Positions 34,615-44,715 of a stretch of DNA of 64,000 nucleotides are shown here, piece after piece. The position numbers and the translations under genes were made by a program. Each line of letters starts with the position of its first letter. Within the stretch, counting starts at the first letter, position 1. The notes under the pieces are model-generated. The model was given only the letters and a program-made list of their open reading frames with translations, had not been told where the DNA came from and did not search any database. The stretch is taken from contig QKWP01000363.1 in the NCBI GenBank assembly GCA_003550325.1, positions 23,584-87,583 of the forward strand, written 5' to 3'. The DNA comes from Gigaspora rosea. Taxonomy: Eukaryota; Glomeromycota; Glomeromycetes; Diversisporales; Gigasporaceae.

Positions 34615-35032
34615 CCACCTAATTATGAGTTTGTCTGTTTAAACATTTTTGATTGGTTGCAACCGATTTTGGAAACTTCTAAACAGAAATTTTGGAATTT
34701 TGGAAACTTCTAATCGGGTCTGTGCACTTTAACGTTTTTTGATTGGTCGTACCCAAAAAATGTGACCTAACGTGGGAAACTAACATAAATACGTAAGATG
34801 ATTATGACGATAATCATGGCAAGTACTTATTATAGCTTTTGAGTAATTGTTATATCATTTGGGGAGTAACAAAAATCAGGTGATTTTTTAGGGGGGGAGG
34901 GGGTAAAAAAAAGTTGAAATTATATATAAGAACCTGACTGTATATATATTAAGACAGAGGGAGGGGGTAGGTCTCTGATAAAAAATAATCAGATGATTAA
35001 TGACACTGCCCTTTTATAATTATATAATCTTT

Positions 35033-35060
35033 TCTATCTATCTATCTATCTTCTATCTAT
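35033..35060. repeat. (TCTA)n microsatellite
   Basis: Six or so TCTA units with one TTC interruption, immediately left of the 210-bp duplicated block. Confidence 0.85.
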
Positions 35061-35082
35061 TATTATTTAATTTTGAGATCAT

Positions 35083-35290
35083 GCGCTTTAACGTTTTTGA
35101 TTGGCTGTATTTACAAAATATGATCTGAGCGTGAGAAACCTTCGAAATATGATAATTCGGTAATTATTACAACATTTTCTATTATTTCAGAATTTGCATT
35201 CAATTTTATTTGGTTACTGGTAATAACGTCATTAATTATTCATAATATTTTATGCAAGGTAGACGTAGTTTCTATAACAGTTATTTTATT
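35083..35290 (+). repeat. 210-bp block directly repeated at 37048-37262
   Basis: The words GCGCTTTAACGTTTTTGATT, GTGAGAAACCTTCGAAATAT and ATTTGGTTACTGGTAATAAC recur in order and orientation at 37048-37262 with a few differences. The two copies bracket the Tc1/IS630-type element. A more distant version, CACTTTAACGTTTTTTGATT, is at about 34727. Confidence 0.88.
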
Positions 35291-35293
35291 ATA

Positions 35294-37004
35294 GGCCAGT
35301 GCAAAAAGATAGATACCTCAAATATTAGTTAATAAAATTTTTAAAAAAAAAATAATTTCAAATTTTATTTATATATTTTGAAACTTCATACAATAGGAAA
35401 TATTTTAATATAAATTCTATTAAAAATTTATTAGTCAGATTCGTCATCACTAACTAAGATAATTTCGTTATCTAATTCATCATCTATTAAAAGCACATGA
35501 TCTTTCGATTTCTCATAATCCCTTGCAATATCGACGGTTTTTCTCCACAAACTAGTAATAGCTTGTGAGCTTACCTTTTCTACAAAGGCATAAAGAAGTT
35601 TATTTCTAATTTCAAGTAAATTACTGTGTGGACCTGATACTGAAACTTCATTTTTTACTAGAGCCCAGATACCTTCGATAGGTTGAAGTTCGCAGTGATA
35701 AGGAGGGGTATAAAAATTCTATGACCATAGCGTTTGGCTATTTCTACACAAGCAAAAGGAACTTTTTCTTTATGACTTTTTACAATTTCTAAAAGTTCAG
35801 ATTTATATGCTTTTTCTGAAACAAAAATTTGTTTGTTTTCTAACCATTCGATTATTTCAGCTTTTTTTGATGATGTCGTAGGAACCTTTTCATTTCGTCG
35901 CTTATAATATCTGGCCCCGTCCATATGAAAATCTACTTCACTATATTTTTCTTTAACAGTTTCACAAAGTTTTTCGAATAGTGATTCAAAAATTTCAGAA
36001 TTAAAGTTGCCATGATAGTCATTTTGATTGGGAGTAATATTTGAATTTTTTATAAAATCCGGAATATCATTCCATTCTTCTGCATTGCATCGCTTATGTC
36101 CTTTATTTGATGGTTCATGAATTTTTGGATCCCATAGATAAACTGAATTTGGAACTAATTCACCTTCTAATTTATTAGTATTACAGTTCCGAAAGACAAT
36201 AATAGCACCAAAAATTATAATTAATGGTCCATGTCCTAATTCTAAAACAACACCTTTGTGAGGAACCCAGGTTTTATTTGTAGTATGGTGAAGATGACAA
36301 TACAACTCATCTAAAAATACTTAGGTACGTGGTTTTTTCCTTGTAAATTTGATAGTCTATTTCGAAGATATTGATAACGATATGCAACATTATTGGGAGA
36401 TTCATGTAAAAGATTTCTTCTTTCTCCCTGACCAAAATAATACCCCAGGGAATGTAGCAAACGAAGGAGTTGCCACTTAGAAACCTCATGTCCTTTTGTA
36501 AGAAGATATTGACGTAATACTGTAGTAGACAAAGGTTGTCCTGCTTTGTTTGATTCCAAGACTTTTTCATGAATAATCATGATAAGATTAGGATTAGGTT
36601 GAACTTCGGGTCGACCAATAATTTTATTTGGCCTAAAAGTTTCGTCACTGCTTTGGTTCCATTCTTGGATAACCCGCCCAACTGTACTTTCTGAAATGCC
36701 TAATACCAGGGCTATATGCTTGCGTAGTATGAGCTTTTGATTATACTTATTGGCGGCAGTAGGGTCGGAAAAGTATTTGTGAGCACTAACTATCTTTTTT
36801 TTTTCATTGTTTGTTAATGGAGCAGCACTTCGCTTATCGTTCAACAATGACATTATAAATCGGTTTAAGTTGTACAATATGTTAGGTAAGATATTCAAGT
36901 ATTTATATAAAAAAATCGAGCACTGATTTATTTGATAAAACTAAACTTAATTAAGAAGTGATTAACATCTACATATTTGAGGTATCTATCTTATTGCACC
37001 AGCC
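35294..37004 (-). mobile_element. Tc1/IS630-type transposon, 32-bp TIR
   Basis: 1711 bp. Terminal inverted repeats GGCCAGTGCAAAAAGATAGA and inverted GGCTGGTGCAATAAGATAGA both continue TACCTCAAATAT, with three mismatches in 32. It contains one minus-strand transposase pseudogene. The left flank ends in TA; the right flank (AATAATTA) has lost or never had a clear TA duplication. Confidence 0.85.
35431..36898 (-). pseudogene. Tc1/IS630-family DDE transposase, two frameshifts
   Basis: N-terminal helix-turn-helix part at 36311-36898 (LRKHIALVLGISESTVGRVI, then a second HTH with TTVLRQYLLTKGHEVSKWQL). The frame breaks at about 36305, where a single base appears to be missing just before the first catalytic Asp block (VFLDELYCHLHH, read in the next frame). 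Then come VDFHMDGARYYKRRNEKVP (second Asp, 35870-35945) and a second frame break near 35710, after which PPYHCELQPIEGIWALVKNE supplies the Glu box (35645-35705). The acidic C-terminus ends at 35431 (...VSDDESD). The order D, D, E with E-L-Q-P-I-E is the DDE_3 superfamily pattern. Only two small indels; a second, more decayed family member is at 62022-63414. Confidence 0.87.
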
Positions 37005-37047
37005 AATAATTATTAATTATTAATTAATTTATTAAATTTTAAGATCG

Positions 37048-37262
37048 TGCGCTTTAACGTTTTTAATTGGCCGTATTCACAAAATGTAATCTAAGCGTGA
37101 GAAACCTTCGAAATATGATAATTCAGTAATTATTACAATAATTTCTATTATTTCAGAATTTGCATTCAATTTTATTTGGTTACTGGTAATAACGTCTTTG
37201 ATTATTCATGATATTTTATGCAAGGTAGCTGTAGTTTCTATAACAGTTATTTTATTAATTTA
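37048..37262 (+). repeat. Second copy of the 210-bp block
   Basis: Direct repeat of 35083-35290 (see that entry). It ends at the same AACAGTTATTTTATTA word, after which the two flanks diverge: the left copy runs into the transposon end, the right copy into AT-rich DNA. Confidence 0.88.
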
Positions 37263-38254
37263 TTAAATTATTATTAGAAACTACCTGATTGGTCTTTATT
37301 TATAATTTGATAGGATATCTCATGAAACATGCACTTATGTCATTCCAATGTAATCTATACCCCTAAAATAAATTCATCTGTTTAAAAAATTTTTGACTAG
37401 TCAATGTGTTAGAAAACTTCTTTTTTCACACGATTCATTATGGTAAGAATGACGACGTCTAAGCTTACGTTTAAATATTATTATTAATTGGTCAACTTCA
37501 GAAAACGTGTGGAAAACTTACGGTTAATAATGATGACATATTTAAATTTAGCTACTTTTTATAATTTAATTTGGGGTTATTTTTATTGGCCCATCCAAAA
37601 AACATGATCAAATTGTGGAAAAATTTTGGCATCCTATGACGATTTGTTATTATATCGTGATTTGTAAATAAACTATAAATTACTAGGGCAAGCATGAAGA
37701 TCACTTTTGCAATTGTTTTCAGTGAATATAGGCCACACAGAGTTGATTTTTTATTTCTACATTGCATGGAATCTGTCAGTCGGTCGAATAATGTTCATAT
37801 CTATCTAATATTAGGCCACACGAAGTTGATTTTTCGTTTGAATTAATGAGATCTGAAAACTTCGGTCAGTCGAGATCTTTTTTTTTTTTTTTTTCTTCTT
37901 TAATTTACTGTTAATAAGATAGTCATACTGACACATTTAAGATTAGGCTATGCAATATTGAATTTCTATTTTGCATTACATGAAACCTGAAAACTTTTGT
38001 CAGTCGGTCAGATTTTTGTTTTTTTAAGCAAAGTTGATTTTTCATTTTGTATTACACGGTATCTGTCAGTTTTTTTTATTTTTTTCAGTTTGCATTAAAT
38101 GGAATCTGAAAACATCAGTTGGTCGATCAGTTTTTATTTACATGGAATCTGAAAACTGCAGTCAGTTTTTTTTCTATTTTTTTTTTTAATTTACTGTAAA
38201 TTAATAACCACCTTTTTTGATAGGTTAATAATTATGGCAGAATTAAAGCTACAT

Positions 38255-38860
38255 CCTTCAAGTTGATGGAAAAGTCAGCTGATCGAAAAGGGAGATAAGC
38301 AAGGAGGCCCCAGCGTGATGACAATCGCATGGAAATCAAGACACTGGCGGGAATAAGACTGGTTCAATCACCATCCAATTTAAGGAAGGCGCAGGGAAAA
38401 GATAAGTGTTTAATCAATTGTCTAATTAAGGAATTTCACATAAAGTACTAATATAGCAAAGATTTAGTATAGATATAAAATGCACAGGCAATAGGAAGGA
38501 CTATAGCAGCCCCAGAAAGGAAGAAACTTCGCACCTGGCCAATCCTGCCCACTAAATCCTGCCATTTGCTACCATTCATGTCTATAGCCGGCCTGCGTTA
38601 TGCAGGTGGGAAACTACCGGCTAATCTTAAGCATCAATGTCAAGTAGCAACAGCTTGACTGCAAGCTCGGGATCAACAGCTGGCCTGCATATGCAGGTAG
38701 GAAACCACCAGCTGACCCTACAAATAGTAAATCAATTGTATATCAAAAGCACTGATGTATGCTGTATATCACGCTTAAACAAGCTAATAAAGTTCAATAT
38801 CCGGCATTATATGCTGGTATGCTTCCAAAATGAGTATGAATCACTAGCGTGCGATCCTGT
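38255..38860 (+). other. 0.6-kb GC-richer insert in the array, structured
   Basis: The array unit reads AAAGCTACAT up to 38254 and resumes as AAAATGTGATCAAATTATAG from about 38862; between lies unrelated, less AT-rich DNA. Within it are a perfect hairpin AGCTTG-ACTG-CAAGCT (38652-38667), two longer hairpins (separate entry), and a possible third (CCGGCATTATATGCTGG, about 38801). An open frame (38637-38918, 93 aa) overlaps the hairpins and runs on into the array unit, so it is unlikely to be a real protein. No terminal repeats or target duplication were found; it may be a retroposon of a structured RNA. Confidence 0.6.
38585..38714 (+). ncRNA. Two tandem covarying stem-loops, 92-bp period
   Basis: Copy 1 (38585-38623): outer stem TAGCCGG/CCGGCTA, inner stem CCTGC/GCAGG, 5-nt loop, and a 10-nt one-sided bulge TGGGAAACTA. 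Copy 2 (38677-38714): outer stem CAGCTGG/CCAGCTG, the same inner stem, 4-nt loop, bulge TAGGAAACCA. The two outer stems differ at two pairs, T-A to C-G and C-G to T-A, and each change is compensated on the other strand. That is evidence of selection on RNA (or cruciform) structure. Family unknown; the hammerhead core was looked for and not found. Confidence 0.5.
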
Positions 38861-39918
38861 TCGAAAATGTGATCAAATTATAGAAAATTTTTGGTCATCC
38901 TATGATGATCCTATTTAAAGCTGTATATAAATCGACAGGGTAAGTATGGAGCTCGCTTTGGCAATTGTTTTCAAAAGAATGTATGTATAATTTGACCACG
39001 CAAGTTCACTTCCATTTTGGATTACATAGAATCTGAAAACTTCGATCAGTTGGTCAGTTTTTTTTTAAATTTATTGTAACTCATATCTAAGATTAAGCAG
39101 TGCTTGGTTGATTTTTTATTTTCATTGTGTGTAATCTGAAAATTTCAGTCTGTTGGTCAGATTTTTCTTAAGCAAAGTTTTTGGTTTGCATTGAAAACTT
39201 TGGTCAGTTTTTTATTTTATTTTTTTTTTATTTTACTGTAAATTAATAACTACCTCTTTTTGCATACGATTCGTCATATTTGACATGTTAATAATATTAA
39301 AGCTGCATTCAAAACATGATCAAATTATGGGAATATTTCTTCATCCTATAATGATTCTATTTAAAACTGTATAAATCGTCAAGGTAAGTATAGAGTTCAC
39401 TTTGGCAATTGTTTTCAAAAAATCTATATATAATTAAGCCACGCATACTTAACTTTTATTTTATATTGCATAGAATCTGAAAACTTTAATCGGCCAGGCA
39501 GTTTTTTTTTAAAATTTACTTAAATAATCATACCTCTACGCAATGTTAGTTTTTTGGTTTGCATTACATGAAATCTGGTCAATCAGTGCATTACATGGAA
39601 TCTAAAAACTTCGGTTGGTTTTTTTTTTATTTTTAATTTTTTTTGTTTTTTTTTTAATTTTTTTTAATTTACTGTAAATTAATAGATAACTTTTTTGATT
39701 GGTTAATAATGATGACAGTGTTGAAGCTATATTGAAAACGTATCAAATTATGAGAAAATTTCGGCCATCCTATGATTCTATTTAAACTTGTATGTAAATT
39801 GCCAGGGTAAGTATAGAGTTTGCTTTGGCAATTGATTTCAAGAGATTGTATGTATAATTTGGCGGCCACGCAAAGTTGACTTCCATTTTGTATTACATAA
39901 AATCTAAAAACTTTGGTC

Positions 39919-39954
<36 letters not shown>

Positions 39955-40031
39955 NNNNNNNNNNNNNNNNNNNNNNNNNNNNNNNNNNNNNNNNNNNNNN
40001 NNNNNNNNNNNNNNNNNNNNNNNNNNNNNNN
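39955..40031. other. Assembly gap (77 N)
   Basis: Short N run inside a poly-T tract of the tandem array; array sequence continues on both sides. Confidence 0.95.
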
Positions 40032-40480
40032 TTTTTTGGTTTTTTTTTTTATTTTTTTTTTAATTTGCTGTAAATTAATTTGAGAACTTCGGTTAGTCAG
40101 GAATTTTTTTCTTTTATATACTGTAGAATAATGTAATCATGCTCACATTTAAGATAGTAATATGCCGCGTACAGTACTATACTACTGTACGCTAAAAATT
40201 TTTGCCGATCACTTTTGCCAGCCAATCAGATGCCGGAAAAGAACTATAGTACTGTACGTACTATACGCTAAAATTTTTCAAGTATCATATAAATAGCACA
40301 TCACTAATCTAAAATTAAGACCACAAAGTTGATCTTCTGTTTTTCATCACATGAAATAAGAAAACTTCAGTTGGTCAGTCGCATCTTTTTTTTAATTTAA
40401 TTTACTGTAAAATTATAGAATAATGTTCACATGCTCATATCTAAGATTAAGCAACACAAAGTTGGTTTTTCGTTCTGCAT

Positions 40481-40907
40481 CATAAAAAAAGTGTCGTATA
40501 GAAAGATTTAACTATATTGTTATTCAGATGTTAGTATAGCCAAAGTGACATATAATTTCAATGTAATTTATGCAAATATTTATATTCTACAATAGATACA
40601 TTCTGTAAAAAAATTTTTAATACAATAAAAAAATAAAAACAAATAAGATGGGTAGTGCGTAAGCGCCACCCATCGCACTAGTGTGGCTCTAAGTGTTCGT
40701 CTCATAGAATACTTGAAATCAATTAATTAAACTGAAAAAAAATTATTTAAACATGTAAATCGGAAAATTATATTATTTTGAAAAGTTTTGCCAAATAATT
40801 TCAATTAAAAAAAAAAATCGGAATTATTTATGTGAGACTTTAAAATTTTTAGATTTAAGTAAGTTTATATTTGATTAATTTTTTAAATTCATTGATAAAA
40901 TGATCAA
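40481..40907. other. Intergenic, nothing recognised
   Basis: AT-rich sequence between the tandem array and the left target duplication of the hAT element. No gene seen. Confidence 0.4.
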
Positions 40908-41394
40908 TGTGAAACTAGAGGTGGGAAAAATGCGCATTTTATAATAAAATGCGCATGAATGCGCATTAATGCGCATGATATATAAAATGCGCATGATACC
41001 GCATGATAAAATTTTTTTTTAATTATTATCTTTATTACTGATAATATATCTAAATAAAGATACAACATAATAATTCTTAATCAGATTTTGCCTACATATA
41101 TAGCTTTTACCAATTAGCCAATTGTAAATTTCATAGTTGCTAATCATATATATTAAATCATAAATACATTTAATAAAGAAAATATATAAAAAAAACTTAA
41201 TATTTAATAATCTTAACTGTTTAAACCTTCATAACCTTGATATTTTATATTTTAATTACTGTTAAATCCCTCAAAACTGATCTTGCCAATATTAATAATC
41301 TGCTGAATTTGACTAGTTATAATGTTTTTAAATCCAATAACTATGCTAATACAAATATAATCTACTAAGTTATCAATTTGAAGAGGTTTAACAG

Positions 41395-41535
41395 TAGTTT
41401 TTTTTGTTTTTTTTTTAATATTTTAATTTTTTTTTTAATATTTTTTTATTTTAATTTTTTTTTTAAATATTTTTTAATTTTAAATTTTTTTTAAATATTT
41501 TTTAATTTTTTGTTTTTTTTTTATTTTTATTTTTG
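41395..41535. repeat. T-rich simple repeat inside the hAT element
   Basis: TTTTTTTTTAATATTTTTTA-type low-complexity tract downstream of the transposase stop codon; probably 3' untranslated or spacer sequence of the element. Confidence 0.7.
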
Positions 41536-41627
41536 TTTTAGCTACTAATATTGTTTTTAGTAATCTATATTTAATTTATAAAATAAAATGTTTATAATTT
41601 TAGTTATTTTTGAATTATTATTTTTTT

Positions 41628-44173
41628 TTTGCAAAATACTCTTCTAAATAATCATCATTTTCTGAAATATCATCCATAGATAAATCTAAACTTCTTTCTT
41701 TTAAATTATCAAAATCATCTTCATAATATTCTAAATCATTATTAATTATTATTTAAATTATTATTTAATAAATAAAATTATTATATTGTTTTTAAAATTA
41801 CTTACCATTATTATAATAATTATTATCTAAATAATTATCAGAATCATTATTTAAAATTTCATTATGCAATTCATCATCTAACCCATCACTATCTAATTCT
41901 TCATTTAATTCATCTTCTACTTCATTATTTAATTCATCATTTGATTCATTATCTGACTCATTATCCAATTCAATATTTATTTCATTATTTAATTCATTAT
42001 CTAATTCATCATCTGATTCATCCTCAGAACTATCACTTGATTCATTATCAAAATTATCTTCAAAACTATTATCTAAATTATTATTTTCTTCATTATCTGA
42101 TTCAAGTATATTTAATATATTCATAGTTCCAAGATTTTTATTTTTATAAAGTTTTTGTGTAATATGTGGTAATTGCAATCTATAATTGCTATATATATAA
42201 ACTAATTTAAAAACTCTTGACTTAGTTAAACTTTGTCTTTTTTTATTATAAATAAATGAAAAATTAGACCAGTTTCTTTCTGCTGCAGCTGAAGAAGTTG
42301 GAATAGATAATATTTTGCATGCTAATTTTGCTAATTCAGGAACAGATTCTTGAAAATTACCTTTCCACCACATTATTGGATCAATTTGATTTACTGATTT
42401 CCAAGCTAGTTGATTATTAAATGGTCCATTTTTAGTTTTATATTGAATAATTTGTTGCCAAATAATTGCTGAATTTTGTGTATAATATTTAGAAACAAAG
42501 TTAGAAATAGTTGTCATATAGTTATTTGATAATCCACTTCCAGTTACTCTAGGATTAAGAAAATTTGCAACTTCCATAACTGGATGATATATTTTAATCC
42601 ATCTAGCTTTTAATATATTTTTGATATCTTCTATATTATTTAATTAATTAATAAATTATTATAATAATTAAAATTAAAATTAGCTATTTTAGTTTTAAGT
42701 TTATATTTATAATTTAATAAAACTAAATGATACTCACTATTTTGAATTGATTTAAAATAATTATGATACCATTCATAAAAATAAGATAGTTGAGGATCAT
42801 CACTTTCAAATATACTAATTCCAATTATTAATTCTTTCAAAATTTCAATTAATTTTGAAAGATTATTCCAATAGATTTTATTATTAACTGTTTTTTCAAT
42901 AATTCTACTTATATTATCTTGATTTGCAATTAATTCAGTAATAGTAAGACTAATTGCAATATGGTTAACTTTAACTGATTCCATACAGATAAAAAAAGAA
43001 CCCCATCTAGTTTTTGCTGGTAATTTAAGAGAAACTTTTGATTCTTGTGATTGCTGATGACGTTTAAAAATTGCTGTTGGAATATTATGATTTTTAAAAA
43101 ACTTAACAATAGCTTTTGTTTGCTTAAAAATAGAATTAGCCCAACTTAATTTCATAATATCTTGAATAATAAGATTTAAACTATGTGCCAAACACCCCAT
43201 ATAAATAATATTTGGAAAAGATTTACTTAAAATTTTCCAAGATTTCTTCATAACAGAAGCATTATCAGTAATTATAGCACAAAGTTTAGACTTATCTATA
43301 GTTTCAATAATATCTTCTATATCCTTAGCAATATTATTAGCATTTTGACGTACTTCTTCTGTAGATTTAGCAAAGATAAATACTGGTTTTGGAGTTGCAA
43401 AGATAAAATTTGTCCAATGTTCAGCAGAAATACTTGACCTAAAAATTAATAATTTTAATTATATTTAAATTTATAATATTATAAGTATCTAAACTTTAAA
43501 TAAAAATTATTTAACATTTATTTTGTCAAATTTGATTAAAATTTTTATTTTAATTCTATATACTTACAGAATTAAATTAAAAAATTTTAGTTAAATTTAA
43601 CTAAGTAAGTGCTTGATGTTTATTATTTAAAATTTACCATCCATCACAAATCAAAGTTAAAAATTCAGCATCTTCAATAGTTTTATCTACTTTTAATTTA
43701 GTCTCATTATAAACAGCTTCTAGTAATTGATTAGCCATTTTTTTTCTTGTAGGTAATTTAAATGAAGGTTTTAATTTTTTAATCCAGGCTTGAATTGGAA
43801 CTAGTTCACAAAATGAAAAAGGAAGACCACATTGAAAGACAGCTTCTGCAAATCCGAATTCAAGATTATCTTGTTCATTTGTTGTAATATTGTCAAAAAA
43901 ATTCTTAATATTTCTATTTTGTAGTGTTTTTTTTGAAGTATTAATTAATAAATGAGAAGCAACTTGTGAAGATGTTATTTTTGGATGACCAAAATAGGAT
44001 TGGTAAGTTTCATTATCAATTTTAGGACAATTTTTTAAATGTGATTCGCATTTGTTGAGTGCTTTATTACAAGTATGAGGACAATATTTGCATTTAACTC
44101 TTGGTTGTTTAAATGGAGGAACTATACCAAGATCATCATAATGAAGGTAAACTAAACCTGGATTTCGTGGCAT
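41628..44173 (-). pseudogene. hAT transposase (BED finger + hATC), one frame break
   Basis: Exon 1 (43638-44173) starts MPRNPGLVYLHYDDLG and has a BED-type zinc finger, VKCKYCPHTC..., CESHLKNC (C2HC spacing), ending at ICDGW, the first catalytic Asp. Intron 1 is 43439-43637 (GT-AG, phase 2). Exon 2 from 43438 restores W-S-S-I-S-A-E-H-W and carries ITDNASVMKKSW (second Asp) and GCLAHSLNLIIQD (CxxH). It continues to an (AATT)n run at 42641-42652, where one base lost or gained gives a stop. After that, ARWIKIYHPVMEVANFLNPR and the hATC dimerisation region (LAKLACKILSIPTSSAAAER, NWSNF, then LTKSRVFKLVYIYSNYRL) are open. A Glu/Asp/Asn-rich repeat tail follows. Intron 2 is 41731-41805 (GTAAGT donor) and exon 3 41628-41730, also acidic. 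About 755 residues in all. With only this one break the gene is either very recently dead or intact with a sequencing error. Confidence 0.88.
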
Positions 44174-44715
44174 TTATATGTAAAATTTAATAAAACCAAA
44201 AATTTAGAAAGAATTTAAAAATTTATAACAGTTTCACGGTCTTTTTTACAACAAATATATATATTTTTTGTAATACATATATATATAACAAATTATAAAT
44301 TAAGATTCATATTTGTGTTATAGAAAAATTCTAATTCTGGTTAGATAGACAATCAGATCAGATCAATTTAACACTTATTAAAATGTTTATCATACCTATT
44401 TTATAGTTTAATTTTTCTATATAAAATCTTAATGGGATAAAATGCTCATGATTCAGAATCATGCGCATGAATGCGCATTCATGCGCATGATTGAGGAATC
44501 ATGCGCACGCATGAAACCCACCTCTATGTGAAACCCAATTAATCTACTATTACGCAGGTTCTAGTTTTGTGTTATCTGCACGATCCATATGATTTTGTGT
44601 AAAGTTCAATCCGAATTGTTATTGAATGTATTACTCTATTATTACTTAAATATTTATAGTTTGAACTTTAAATTCAAATTGACAAACTGATAATTTTCAT
44701 GTTTAAACCTTCAAC

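Larger units (their letters stand above)
37550..40480 (+). repeat. ~430-bp tandem array containing MITE-end sequence
   Basis: Units recur at about 37590, 38862, 39305 and 39735, with partial units between and after; spacing between the last three is about 430-450 bp. Each has AAACATGATCAAATTATGG, TCATCCTATGATGATTCTAT, GGTAAGTATAGAGTTCACTT, TGGCAATTGTTTTCA, then (GG)CCACGCAAAGTTGA, ATTACATGGAATCTGAAAAC, TTCGGTCAGT.GGTCAG, a long T-run and AATTTACTGTAAATTAATAA. The CCACGCAAAGTT..TTTTTCGTTTTGCAT part is the same as the end of the Harbinger-type MITE at 13150. The array is broken by a 0.6-kb insert and by a gap. Confidence 0.82.
40916..44526 (-). mobile_element. hAT transposon, perfect 8-bp target duplication
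   Basis: 3611 bp with ends TAGAGGTGGG and CCCACCTCTA, flanked by TGTGAAAC on both sides (40908-40915 and 44527-44534). Both subterminal regions carry many copies of the palindrome ATGCGCAT (40930-41012, and 44446-44512 as (C)ATGCGCATGA), the usual place for hAT transposase binding sites. One minus-strand transposase gene with three exons. The perfect ends and duplication mean the insertion is recent. Its right end is 190 bp upstream of the kinase gene start at 44716. Confidence 0.95.

Noticed and set aside
38585-38714. Hammerhead ribozyme
   Set aside because: The conserved CUGANGA core is not present next to the GAAA-containing bulge; the fold is different.
38637-38918. 93-codon open frame in the array insert
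   Set aside because: It crosses both structured hairpins and then runs into satellite unit sequence, so its end is fortuitous.
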